Part shown: piece after piece, positions 48,259 to 59,754 of the stretch
How the letters are laid out: every line of letters begins with the position of its first letter
Numbering within the stretch: position 1 is the stretch's first letter
Assembly: GCA_947623455.1 (NCBI GenBank)
Contig: OX392538.1
Span: forward strand, 25,853,001 to 25,917,000
Reading direction: 5' to 3'
DNA length: 64,000 nt
From: Mimachlamys varia
Taxonomy: Eukaryota > Mollusca > Bivalvia > Pectinida > Pectinidae
Translations under genes and position numbers: made by a program
Notes under the pieces: model-generated
The model's database searches: none
What the model was told of the DNA's origin: nothing
The model's input: only the letters and a program-made list of their open reading frames with translations

Positions 48259-49122
48259 TATATTGAACTGGTCACTAAGTGGGTAAATAATATTTAAGGA
48301 TTGATTGCCTATTTTTGACATTCATTGGTGTGTAACATATTTTGGTGCACCTACATATTGAATAGTGCGCGCTAGTGCACCATGTAAAATAAACTGTAGT
48401 CAAAGCATGTTTCAATGTCAGGTTAAATCTAGACTGAGAACAGCCACCATGCAGTTGACAGCTAGTGGAGCAGCGCAATCACTAGCACTACAATTATGAC
48501 GTCATAAGCATGATGATGTCACAATGTAACAACGTATTCTATTGGAAAATAACATAAATTGGGCACAGTAGCTTCATCTTAAAATCTCTGTGAAGTGGAA
48601 ATGTAAATATGTTCTTCTGCATGTAGAACTTTCCAAAGTTGATGGTCAATAAGTTATTCTATCAGATGTGGAGCTGTTTGAACATGCATTACATGCTACA
48701 TGGGACTTACAGCACATGCAACTTGTTGTGAAGTCATCAGGTACATGTACACCCAGGGAAGACCTTCAGGTCAAAAGAACCTAATGTTGTTTTTCATCAC
48801 CAGTTGATTTCGATGTGATTGAATATAAAGCAGGAAGGCAGATACCACAGATGCTATCAGACCTGCAGGACATCGGAAACCTTGGCAGGCTTTGGCTTCT
48901 GTCTAGACATCTAAACCAGTCCAGCAAATTGTTTAACATATATATATCTTTGATATAAGCTTACAGCACTAAGTGGCAATATCATTCAAAATGAATTAGT
49001 AGTTTATCCATGTGCAAAACTGTTTTGGTAGTAATAAGATTTCTCAGGTTTGCTATAAACTAGATTAACTGTTTGTTCGAACGATTGTGTTGTGACCTAC
49101 TTAGTTTTTAATGGTGGGGATA
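48259..49122. other. Non-coding sequence, no confident feature
   Basis: An open frame of about 50 codons at about 48803-48957 (+) follows a CACCAG but has no donor site and no recognised domain, so it is not called. Confidence 0.45.
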
Positions 49123-49335
49123 TACAGTAAAGTAGGGAGTCCAACACAGAGGTTCTTCCAATGGTTGAAAGTTTTTTTTGGAGCGTTGTTAACATGTTTC
49201 AGCTTCAAAGGTAGCCGTCAGCAGAACGGTTCTGATGACGGCTACCTTTGAAGCCGAAACATGTTAACAATGCTGTAATAAAAAAACATTGAACCATTGG
49301 AAGAACCTCCATGTTGGACTCCCTACTTTACTGTA
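49123..49335. mobile_element. 213-bp near-perfect fold-back MITE
   Basis: It begins TACAGTAAAGTAGGGAGTCC and ends with the reverse complement; the sequence is self-complementary almost throughout. Paired blocks include GGTTCTTCCAATGGTT/AACCATTGGAAGAACC, GTTAACATGTTTC/GAAACATGTTAAC and CAAAGGTAGCCGTC/GACGGCTACCTTTG. The loop near 49229 is CAGAACGGTTCTG. TA borders indicate mariner-like mobilisation. It split a local direct repeat: GTGACCTAC...GGTGGGGATA (49092) and GTGACCTAC...GTTGGGGATA (49491). Confidence 0.9.
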
Positions 49336-49881
49336 CATTACCTGGATTTTGCGGGGAGTCCTCGTGTATACACCTGTATCCACGGCAGGTTGGGCAGGAT
49401 GTCTACAGTACGCTTTACTACCTCCCGGGGCGTTGTGTCTCCACCCTCCCATACTGGTGGGGATAATTTTTGAAGAGACAAAAGTTGTGGTGTGACCTAC
49501 AGTGGTTTTTTATTGTTGGGGATAGATTTTGAAGAACAAATCTTTCGTGGGGATATATTTTGAAGAGAACTGTCAGCTTTAATTTTGTGCACAGATGAAT
49601 GTCATGTATATTTGTTAACATTTTCTTTGGGTTAGAATGTATGATTTATGTAAGGGTTATTTTTACACAACCAATAAATGTTTTTGTGTGACGGCTCAAT
49701 GACTTGAGTACGTTATGTACTCTGTCACCTAGCTAATTCATCAGACAAATTACCAGAAAAGCGTTATGCACAAAAAGGTGTAAATTGTGTATGAGGTGGT
49801 AACAAAAAATCGGTCAACGCTATTAGGTGGCACATAAAGTCAACCATTGGTTGTGTAAAATAATTTTTACATAAATGTACA
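49336..49881. other. Non-coding sequence with a short GGGGATAxxTTTTGAAGA repeat
   Basis: GGGGATAATTTTTGAAGAG, GGGGATAGATTTTGAAGAA and GGGGATATATTTTGAAGAG occur at about 49458, 49519 and 49550. No exon was recognised. Confidence 0.5.
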
Positions 49882-50213
49882 TACAGTGTACCCTCATTGT
49901 ACTGCGACCTTTCGTCAACAGCACTTATGGCGGTATAACGAGGGTGGCAATAGTATCAAATTATGAAAATTACAACCTTGAATTAAATTGCATAATAGAT
50001 TGCATTTCCAACATTTCTATAAAAACAAGCTTAGTATTATATCTTCATATATAGATCTACATTGCCACAAATCTATATCTGAAAATAGTTATTGATCTGC
50101 TTTTGCCGCATGCCATTCCAAATGGAACACTAAAGAGTTCCTCGATCTCCAAAAACAGAACAATATGGTGTTATCGTCGAGGGAAATATATAGCGATTTG
50201 GGACATTTGTTTT

Positions 50214-51921
50214 TTAGCTCACCTGGCCCGAAGGGCCAAGTGAGCTTATGTGATGGTGCAGCGTCGTCCGTCCGTCCTGCGTCCGTCAACTTTTTCCTTT
50301 AAACGACTTCTTCTAAAATACCGACAGGCCTAGTAATATTAAATTTGGCTGGTAGCTTACTTGGAAGGAGCTGAACAAAGTTTGCGAAAAAAAATCACTT
50401 TGACCTACTTTCAAGGTCACAGGGGTCAAAAATGTCGAAACCTTCAAACAACTTCTTCTAAAATACCGTCAGTCATAGAGACCTCATATTTGACCGGTAG
50501 CTTCCTTGGATGAAGCTGAATAAAGTTTGCGAAAAGAAATGACCTTGACCCATATTCAAGGTCACAGTGAGGTTAAATCTATTTTAACCTTTAAACGACT
50601 TCTTCTAATAAACTAAATTCCCTAGAAGTATGATAATTGGCTGAAATGTTCCTTGGATGAAGCCCGACAAAGTTTGCGAAAAGAAATTACCTTGACCCAT
50701 ATTCAAGGTCACAAGGGTCAAATCTGTTAAAACCTTTAAACAACTTCTTCTGAAATACCAAAAGACCTAGAAACATGGTATTTGGCTGAAAGGTTCCTTG
50801 GATGAAGCCCGACAAAGTTTGCGAAAAGAAATGACCTTGACCTATATTCAAGGTCACAGGGGTCAAATTTGTTCAAACCTTTAAACGACTTCTTCTGAAA
50901 TACCAAAAGCCTTAGAAACATGGTATTTGGCTGAAAGGTTCCTTGGATGAAGCTCGACAAGAAACATGGTATGTGGCTGAAAGGTTCCTTGGATGAAGCT
51001 CGACAAAGTTTGCGAAAAGAAATGACCTTGACAAATATTCAAGGTCACAGGGGTCAAATTTGTTAAAACATTCAAACCACTTCTTCTTAAGTACCAGAAG
51101 CCCTAGAAACATGGTATTTGGCTGAAAGGTTCCTTGGATGAAGGCCGACAAAGTTTGTGAAAAGAAATGACCTTGACCTATATTCAAGGTCACAAGGGTC
51201 AAATCTGTTAAAACCTTTAAACGACTTCTTCTGAAATACCAAAAGTGATAGAAGCATGTTAATTGGCTGAAAGGTTCTTTGGATGAAGCCCAACAAAGTT
51301 TGCGAAAAGAAATAACCTTGACCTATATTCAAGGTCACATGGGTCAAATCTGTTAAAACATTCAAATGACTTCTTCGGAAATTTCAAAAGCCCTAGAAAC
51401 ATGGTATTTGGCTGACAGGTTCCTTGGATGAAGCCTGACAAAGTTTGCGAAAAGAAATGACCTTGACCTATGTTCAAGGTTACGGGGGTCTAATCTGTTA
51501 AAACCTTTAAACGACTTCTTCTGAAATACCAGAAGCCCTATAGAAGCATGATATTTGGCTGAAATGGTCCTTGTATAAAGCTTGACAAACTTTGGGAAGG
51601 AAAATGAGCTTGACCCATATTCAAGGTCACAGTGGTCAAATCGGTTAAAAGCTTTGAGCGACTTCTTCTGATAAACCCAAATGCCTAGAGACATGATATT
51701 TGGCTGGTAGCATCCTGGGATGAAGCCAAACAAAATTTGAAAATGAAAATGATGTTGTCTTATAAGGTCACAGGGGTAAAATATGTTTAAATCTTAATAT
51801 GTTCATCTAAATGTCTTACAGTAAAAGATTTTAGGGGACTTTAGGGGACTTTAGGGTTACACTATAATATAAATCAGAGATTGATACCAGGTGAGCGATG
51901 AAGGCCCATTGGGCCTCTTGT
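50214..51921 (+). mobile_element. HINE/pearl-like rolling-circle element C
   Basis: It begins TTAGCTCACC. The 5' hairpin is AGCTCACCTGGCCC, loop GAA, GGGCCAAGTGAGCT. A CGTCCGTCC run at 50263-50288 precedes units of about 145 bp. The 3' end has CCAGGTGAGCGATG (the complement of the 5' end), the stem-loop GGCCC-ATT-GGGCC, and TCTTGTT. Termini match element A closely, but the tandem core differs apart from the shared AAACGACTTCTTCT. It lies inside a MITE (49882-52069). No coding capacity. Confidence 0.8.
50300..51790. repeat. Internal tandem units of about 145 bp in element C
   Basis: Units contain ACGACTTCTTCTGAAATACC, TTGGCTGAAAGGTTCCTTGG and ATTCAAGGTCACAGGGGTCA. Two successive GACTTCTTC-type starts are 145 bp apart (50741 and 50886). 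About ten units. One internal duplication of GGTTCCTTGGATGAAGCTC lies at 50937-51001. Minus-strand open frames in this stretch are by-products. Confidence 0.85.
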
Positions 51922-52269
51922 TAAAGGGTGTGGTGGATGGTGGTATGCGAGGTTGGCGAACTTAACAAGGGAATTATATACTAGGAGGGAAATCTGTTCT
52001 AGAGGTTTAGGTGGCGGTATGCGAGGGTGGCGGGAGATTCGGGTGGCGATAGGTCGAGGGTACACTGTATATCCAATTACCGATTCACTCCATTAAATAC
52101 TTTTAAGTTGACGTGAATTTATGTATAATGTGACTATAAATTTAACATGAAGGGGAAATTTATAATGAGTAACTGACAACAAAAGATTAATTATAATGGC
52201 AATCAAAGATATATATACAGTTAACAAAATGTCAGTGTATGTAATATCAGAAAAAAAGTGAGTTTATAT

Positions 52270-52720
52270 TACAATGCACTCCTCTAAATATCATGTTGCA
52301 TTTGTCAGACAAAAACATGATATTAACAGGAATGTGACATTAAGAGAAACATGTTTTTTTAACTTTTCAACTAAATCTAATGCATTTCTAATTTCCATAA
52401 CTAAAAGTAAGCTATGCCATGTACATATGAAGATGTTTCAATAATTTCAATTAAAAATCATTTTTGGGGTTATTTTTTATTTTCTGTCTAACATTTTGTA
52501 CAAGTTGTATTTGAAATAAATGGAAATGACATCATTTTCTGGATATTTTATGTGATTGGTTAAAAAGAACTGAAATTAAAAGAAATTCACCTTGAAATAC
52601 ATGATATTAACCAAATAAAATTACATAGATTATATAGGGAGAAAAATGGTGCTTTGGAAAAACATGATATAAAGAGGAATGTGATATTAACAGGGGTGAT
52701 ATTAAGTGGAATCCACTGTA
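52270..52720. mobile_element. TA-flanked MITE of the ACTCCACTTAATGTCAC family, opposite orientation
   Basis: It begins TACAATGCACTCCTCTAAAT and ends AGTGGAATCCACTGTA, the reverse complement of the 25577-26036 copy with a similar length (451 against 460 bp). Shared interior blocks include GACATCATTTTCTGGATATT and TATGTGATTGGTTAAAAA. Confidence 0.85.
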
Positions 52721-53183
52721 CAATGAATGCCAAGAATGTACCAATGACCAGTATAGATAGTAGGAAGCTGGTGAATTGTTACTGAATTTCAACCAGGGCT
52801 CACTCAATATATGTGGCTTTTACAAGTGTTCTCTTTATATTCAGCATGTATATAAACCAGTCGTTCATAGCTTAAGTGTAACTCTGTTGATATGTATTTA
52901 TAACAACAGTAAAACAAGATTATGCTGATCTACTGTAATGGCTTGGACAGAATCAGCTACATTACCATAGCTTCCGACATCCTCGACAAAACAGCTCCGA
53001 AATGTGACGGCGAAATGATTGCCTATCATTAAGGTCCATTGAAATTGGAGAATCAATTGAGAGTGTTGGTGAGAATTGAGTGTGCTGGATAAGAGGTTGA
53101 CTATGTCCTGATTTCACTCTATAATCTTCGCTTGTTTTTTTTCTGGACATTGATAATCAATAAGTCTTAAAATATTCACTGCT
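52721..53183. other. Non-coding sequence
   Basis: No feature recognised. A 62-codon minus-strand open stretch (52962-53150) shows no domain. Confidence 0.5.
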
Positions 53184-54436
53184 CTGGACCTGTGCCCTGG
53201 TGACAATAGTATAAGGCCATGGGATCAGACCTGTACTGTGGTGACCAGTATAAGCCTTGGGTATAGGGCTGTCCAGTAGATCAGGCCTGTACTGTGGTGA
53301 CCAGTATAAGCCTTGGGTGTAGGTCTGTCCAGTAGATCAGGCCCGTACTGTGGTGACCAGTATAAGCCTTGGGTATAGGTCTGTCCAGTAGATCAGGCCT
53401 GTACTGTGTTGACCAGTATAAGCCTTGGGTATAGGGCTGTCCAGTAGATCAGGCCCGTACTGTGGTGACCAGTATAAACCTTGGGTATAGGGCTGTCCAG
53501 TAGATCAGGCCTGTACTGTGTTGACCAGTATAAGCCTTGGGTATAGGGCTGTCCAGTAGATCAGGCCTGCACTGTGTTGACCAGTATAAGCCTTGGGTAT
53601 AGGGCTGTCCAGTAGATCAGGCCTGTACTGTGTTGACCAGTATAAACCTTGGGTATAGGGCTGTCCAGTAGATCAGGCCTGTGCTGTAGTGACCAGTATA
53701 AGCCTTGGGTACAGGGCTGTCCAGTAGAACAGGCTTGTGCTGTGTTGACCAGTATAAGCCTTGGGTATAGGGCTGTCCAGTAGATCAGGCCCGTACTGTG
53801 GTGACCAGTATAAGCCTTGGGTATAGGTCTGTCCAGTAGATCAGGTCCGTGCTGTGGTGACCAGTATAAGCCTTGGGTATAGGTCTGTCCAGTAGATCAG
53901 GCCTGTGTTGTGGTGACCAGTATAAGCCTTGGGTATAGGTCTGTCCAGTAGATCAGGCCTGTACTGTGGTGACCAGTATAAGCCTTGGGTATAGGTCTGT
54001 CCAGTAGATCAGGCTTGTGCTGTGTTGACCAGTATAAGCCTTGGGTATAGATCAGGCCTGTGCTGTGGTGACCAGTATAAGCCTTGGGTATAGGTCTGTC
54101 CAGTAGATCAGGCCTGTACTGTGGTGACCAGTATAAGCCTTGGGTATAGGTCTGTCTAGTAGATCAGGCTTGTGCTGTGTTGACCAGTATAAGCCTTGGG
54201 TATAGATCAGGCCTGTGCTGTGGTGACCAGTATAAGCCCTTGGTGTAGGTCTGTCCAGTAGATCAGACCTGTACTGTGGTGACCAGTATAAGCCTTGGGT
54301 GTAGATCAGGCCTTTGCTGTGGTGACCAGTATAAGCCTTGGGTATAGGTCTGTCCAGTAGATCAGTGTGTTGTGGTGACCAGTATAACTTTTGGGTATAG
54401 GGCTGTCATGTAGATCAGGCCCGTGCTGTGGTGACT
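53184..54436. repeat. 56-bp minisatellite, about 22 units, forward orientation
   Basis: The unit is AGTAGATCAGGCCTGTACTG, TGGTGACCAGTATAAGCCTT, GGGTATAGGTCTGTCC. Several units are shortened to 34 bp by loss of the GTCTGTCCAGTAGATCAG-type segment (for example near 54048, 54207 and 54303). The array stops within two bases of the left border of the large palindrome, and the same monomers sit at the palindrome axis. Confidence 0.93.
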
Positions 54437-54664
54437 ATAGTCACGCATACGGTGATTATGATTTAGCTTAATTTGATTGCGATATTCCGATGAACAGAAC
54501 GATATCAGTATGATTATGACAAGTAAATATTTAGAAAATATCACCTGTTAATACCCTTTTATATCGATTGATTCTTATATCTCAATTCATTACACCGGGG
54601 TAAGGTACGTGATTGCATATGTATATCGTATTCTGACATAAACGATTATCACATGTCTGACGCA

Positions 54665-54812
54665 CAAAAAACGGTGAACGGAAACGCAACGAAAACGGAA
54701 CGGAAACGCAACGGAAATGCAACGAAAACGCAACGGAAACGCAACGGAAACGGAACGAAAACACAACGGAAACGCAACGCGAACGCAACGGAAACGCAAC
54801 GGAAACGCAACG
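54665..54812. repeat. 11-bp GCAACGGAAAC repeat, left arm
   Basis: Imperfect copies of ACGCAACGGAA and ACGGAACGAAA. The mirror copy is at 60527-60674. Rich in CG dinucleotides compared with its surroundings. Confidence 0.85.
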
Positions 54813-55584
54813 CACTTTTGGTAAAGAAAAACGGTCCAGGGTCTGTATGCATGTACAGAAAATTCAATGCGAAACACTGAAGTCAGATGGCAAAAGACAG
54901 GTGCCACATCACTTATATATCGCACAGCTACTTTATGTCAAGAGAAATATTAAATACACAACATTTTAGAACATGCAAATCCTTGTGAATGAAGGAGACA
55001 CTTTAGTTTAAACTGATCTTCCAAAACACATGATCAAAGGCCGTCAAGGAAGCAGATTAAAATTCATTTTCAGCAGAAGAGCAATATCAAAGGGAGTGGT
55101 TATATGCCCACGAGTAAAGACTACCGAGTAATCTGAGATAGACAGGTCTGACATAACTTCCTGGCCAATCAGCCAATCAAATCAGTCTGGTAAAACCACC
55201 AGCCAATCATAACTGTCTAGATATTGAACAAAAAAAGTAGGTGTCTATACGAGAGAAAAGTAGGTCATCCTTTAAATATTGTCTGTTGGCTAAATTCATT
55301 TATCAATCTATACACTGAACACTAGTGAACAGGTAAGAAAGAAACTAGTTTATACAATGGCTGGAAAATATGCTACCTGTATATTAACTTGTCCAATGTC
55401 TGCTGTAATTTCTGTGGTATGTAATAATCCTCTGTGTTAAATTGCCTCAAAAAAGCTGACACCATGGACTTTTTTGTTATTCATCAGAACATGCTTAAAG
55501 ATTCTAACACATCTGATCCCTGCAACCTTGGAGAGGGGTCAAAGTTCATCCATTTGCACAAACTTGAAGCTCTTTATTTCAGCA

Positions 55585-56450
55585 TGCTACTGGTCTTATG
55601 CCAATACCCAGGGTCATTTGGTAGCATATACTACTGGTCGTATGCCAATACCCAGGGTTGTTTGGTAGCATATACTACTGGTCTTATGCCAATACCCAGG
55701 GTCGTTTGGTAGCATATACTACTGGTCTTATGCCAATACCCAGGGTCGTTTGGTAGCATATACTACTGGTCTTATGCCAATACCCAGGGTCGTTTGGTAG
55801 CATATACTACTGGTCGTATGCCAATACCCAGGGTCGTTTGGTAGCATATACTACTGGTCTTATGCCAATACCCAGGGTCGTTTGGTAGCATATACTACTG
55901 GTCGTATGCCAATACCCAGGGTCGTTTGGTAGCATATACTACTGGTCTTATGCCAATACCCAGGGTCGTTTGGTAGCATATACTACTGGTCGTATGCCAA
56001 TACCCAGGGTCGTTTGGTAGCATATACTACTGGTCTTATGCCAATACCCAGGGTCGTTTGGTAGCATATACTACTGGTCTTATGCCAATACCCAGGGTCG
56101 TTTGGTAGCATGCTACTGGTCTTATGCCAATACCCAGGGTCGTTTGGTAGCATATACTACTGGTCTTATGCCAACACCCAGGGTCGTTTGGTAGCATGCT
56201 ACTGGTCGTATGCCAATACCCAGGGTCGTTTGGTAGCATGCTACTGGTCTTATGCCAACACCCAGGGTCGTTTGGTAGCATGCTACTGGTCTTATGGCAA
56301 TACCCAGGGTCGTTTGGTAGCATGCTACTGGTCTTATGCCAACACCCAGGGTCGTTTGGTAGCATGCTACTGGTCTTATGCCAATACCCAGGGTCGTTTG
56401 GTAGCATGCTACTGGTCTTATGGCAATACCCTTGGCCGTTTGGTACACTT
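55585..56450. repeat. 42-44-bp tandem array, left arm
   Basis: About 20 units of GGTCTTATGCCAATACCCAG, GGTCGTTTGGTAGCATATACTACT (the second block given here as GGTCGTTTGGTAGCAT). Two length classes are 44 bp (AGCATATACTACT) toward the outside and 42 bp (AGCATGCTACT) toward the inside. The flanks resemble the 145-bp units of HINE-like element C. Confidence 0.9.
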
Positions 56451-56454
56451 TTAA

Positions 56455-56660
56455 TTTGAAAGATTTTATCCCTTTTGACCTCTGTGACATTGAAAGTAGA
56501 TCAAGAAAAAACTTGGTAGCCCTTTAACTCAACATGCTACTGGTCTTATGTCAATACCTTGGGCCTTTTGTTAACTGAGAAGAAGTCATTTGAAGATATT
56601 ATCACTTTTGACAAATTCTCTGACCTTGAATTATAGTCAAGGTCATTCATTTGAACAAAC
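56455..56660. repeat. HINE-type core units flanking the 44-bp array, left arm
   Basis: Read on the minus strand, this has AATGACCTTGACTATAATTC, AAGGTCA, CAAATGACTTCTTCTCAG and GGCCCAAGGTATTGACATAA, then GACCAGTAGCATGTTGA. These are diverged relatives of the element C unit. The 44-bp array appears to be an amplified sub-segment of it. The mirror copy is at 58679-58884. Confidence 0.6.
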
Positions 56661-57404
56661 TTTAAGCTTTTTAGATATTTAACAGCAAATACAGAATTTA
56701 CATGAAACTTTAGCATTGATGAGGATGCTGACAATGTCCCTAGACCAAAACATATACCATACATATAGCTGCCATGAAGTGTGCATTCAGATGATGTGTA
56801 CACATAAAGAAGGTATTGGGCAAGTTAGGACAGCATAGCACGTAAACTTTTTAAAAGCAGTACGTATACCTTTGTCTTGCCTAATTAATTCAGCAGCTTT
56901 TATCACAGGCAAGATGACAATTAGCCGGCAATGCATGGTTTTCCCCTGGCAGTGGTCTTAATTACACTTCTTAAAGCTTAACCCAATAAGGTTGACCACA
57001 CTACCACAGATATTACACAGGACTTACAATGGAGCATCTGAAGTATTTAAACCAGCCTGCATCAAATACTGTAAAAGGCACACAACCATCTACATGAAAC
57101 CAGAGTAAAGCTCCTCAATTATAAATCTGTAAGTCACAAGCTGCCTCCCAATAGTTGTCTGTGAATAGAAGGCAATACTCGGAGCCATTTCTCCCAGAAA
57201 ATATGGCCTTAAATCAAGTAAAGCTTTATGGCATGGTATACAGACAAACAATTTGTAAGACAAGCACACATTTCCACCGTAAGTGCTTCACTACAGGGAT
57301 TGCAGGGGAATATTGGATGATGGCTTTCTGGGGAGAAAAATGTATTTGTAGTGAATGGTGAGGTAATTATGTAGATAGATTGGTGCTGACCGGGTGAGTG
57401 ACCA

Positions 57405-57669
57405 TTAGGATCTACTGGACAGCCCTATACCCAAGGCTTATACTGGTCCCCACAGTACAGGTCTGATCTACTGGACAGACCTATACCCAAGGCTTATACT
57501 GGTCACCACAGTACAGGTCTGATCTATTGGACAGACCTATACCCAAGGCTTATACTGGTCACCACAGCACAGGCCTGATCTACTGGACAGACCTATACCC
57601 AAGGCTTATACTGGTCACCACAGTACAGGCCTGATCTACTGGACAGCCCTATACCCAAGGCTTATACTG
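57405..57669. repeat. 56-bp minisatellite, inverted block at the palindrome axis
   Basis: About 4.7 units read on the minus strand, reaching the axis at 57669. They belong to the same family as the array at 53184-54436. Confidence 0.9.
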
Positions 57670-57934
57670 CAGTATAAGCCTTGGGTATAGGGCTGTCCAG
57701 TAGATCAGGCCTGTACTGTGGTGACCAGTATAAGCCTTGGGTATAGGTCTGTCCAGTAGATCAGGCCTGTGCTGTGGTGACCAGTATAAGCCTTGGGTAT
57801 AGGTCTGTCCAATAGATCAGACCTGTACTGTGGTGACCAGTATAAGCCTTGGGTATAGGTCTGTCCAGTAGATCAGACCTGTACTGTGGGGACCAGTATA
57901 AGCCTTGGGTATAGGGCTGTCCAGTAGATCCTAA
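57670..57934. repeat. 56-bp minisatellite, forward block at the palindrome axis
   Basis: About 4.7 units in the same orientation as the 53184-54436 array, beginning CAGTATAAGCC in mid-monomer. The following unique DNA continues to the right flank, so this block is the natural continuation of the upstream array. Confidence 0.9.
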
Positions 57935-58888
57935 TGGTCACTCACCCGGTCAGCACCAATCTATCTACATAATTACCTCACCATTCACTACAAATACATT
58001 TTTCTCCCCAGAAAGCCATCATCCAATATTCCCCTGCAATCCCTGTAGTGAAGCACTTACGGTGGAAATGTGTGCTTGTCTTACAAATTGTTTGTCTGTA
58101 TACCATGCCATAAAGCTTTACTTGATTTAAGGCCATATTTTCTGGGAGAAATGGCTCCGAGTATTGCCTTCTATTCACAGACAACTATTGGGAGGCAGCT
58201 TGTGACTTACAGATTTATAATTGAGGAGCTTTACTCTGGTTTCATGTAGATGGTTGTGTGCCTTTTACAGTATTTGATGCAGGCTGGTTTAAATACTTCA
58301 GATGCTCCATTGTAAGTCCTGTGTAATATCTGTGGTAGTGTGGTCAACCTTATTGGGTTAAGCTTTAAGAAGTGTAATTAAGACCACTGCCAGGGGAAAA
58401 CCATGCATTGCCGGCTAATTGTCATCTTGCCTGTGATAAAAGCTGCTGAATTAATTAGGCAAGACAAAGGTATACGTACTGCTTTTAAAAAGTTTACGTG
58501 CTATGCTGTCCTAACTTGCCCAATACCTTCTTTATGTGTACACATCATCTGAATGCACACTTCATGGCAGCTATATGTATGGTATATGTTTTGGTCTAGG
58601 GACATTGTCAGCATCCTCATCAATGCTAAAGTTTCATGTAAATTCTGTATTTGCTGTTAAATATCTAAAAAGCTTAAAGTTTGTTCAAATGAATGACCTT
58701 GACTATAATTCAAGGTCAGAGAATTTGTCAAAAGTGATAATATCTTCAAATGACTTCTTCTCAGTTAACAAAAGGCCCAAGGTATTGACATAAGACCAGT
58801 AGCATGTTGAGTTAAAGGGCTACCAAGTTTTTTCTTGATCTACTTTCAATGTCACAGAGGTCAAAAGGGATAAAATCTTTCAAATTAA

Positions 58889-59754
58889 AAGTGTACCAAA
58901 CGGCCAAGGGTATTGCCATAAGACCAGTAGCATGCTACCAAACGACCCTGGGTATTGGCATAAGACCAGTAGCATGCTACCAAACGACCCTGGGTGTTGG
59001 CATAAGACCAGTAGCATGCTACCAAACGACCCTGGGTATTGCCATAAGACCAGTAGCATGCTACCAAACGACCCTGGGTGTTGGCATAAGACCAGTAGCA
59101 TGCTACCAAACGACCCTGGGTATTGGCATACGACCAGTAGCATGCTACCAAACGACCCTGGGTGTTGGCATAAGACCAGTAGTATATGCTACCAAACGAC
59201 CCTGGGTATTGGCATAAGACCAGTAGCATGCTACCAAACGACCCTGGGTATTGGCATAAGACCAGTAGTATATGCTACCAAACGACCCTGGGTATTGGCA
59301 TAAGACCAGTAGTATATGCTACCAAACGACCCTGGGTATTGGCATACGACCAGTAGTATATGCTACCAAACGACCCTGGGTATTGGCATAAGACCAGTAG
59401 TATATGCTACCAAACGACCCTGGGTATTGGCATACGACCAGTAGTATATGCTACCAAACGACCCTGGGTATTGGCATAAGACCAGTAGTATATGCTACCA
59501 AACGACCCTGGGTATTGGCATACGACCAGTAGTATATGCTACCAAACGACCCTGGGTATTGGCATAAGACCAGTAGTATATGCTACCAAACGACCCTGGG
59601 TATTGGCATAAGACCAGTAGTATATGCTACCAAACGACCCTGGGTATTGGCATAAGACCAGTAGTATATGCTACCAAACAACCCTGGGTATTGGCATACG
59701 ACCAGTAGTATATGCTACCAAATGACCCTGGGTATTGGCATAAGACCAGTAGCA
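58889..59754. repeat. 42-44-bp tandem array, right arm
   Basis: Exact mirror of 55585-56450, on the opposite strand. Confidence 0.9.

Larger units (their letters stand above)
49882..52069. mobile_element. TA-flanked MITE split by HINE-like element C
   Basis: The left terminus TACAGTGTACCCTCATTGTA pairs with the right terminus TAGGTCGAGGGTACACTGTA. The two halves (49882-50213 and 51922-52069) total about 480 bp, and the intervening 1.7 kb is element C. GGTGGCGGTATGCGAGGGTGG on the right (here GGTGGCGGTATGCGAGG) echoes GGCGGTATAACGAGGGTGG on the left. Nesting shows that element C inserted later. Confidence 0.8.

Noticed and set aside
48803..48957. Possible exon after CACCAG with a frame containing AGRQIPQMLSDLQDIGNLGR
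   Set aside because: No donor site, no recognised domain, and no match to the UPF0415 family. A frame of about 50 codons is within chance.
50736..51733. Chain of minus-strand frames with repeated FIQGTFQPNTMF-like peptides
   Set aside because: Translations of the 145-bp core of HINE-like element C.
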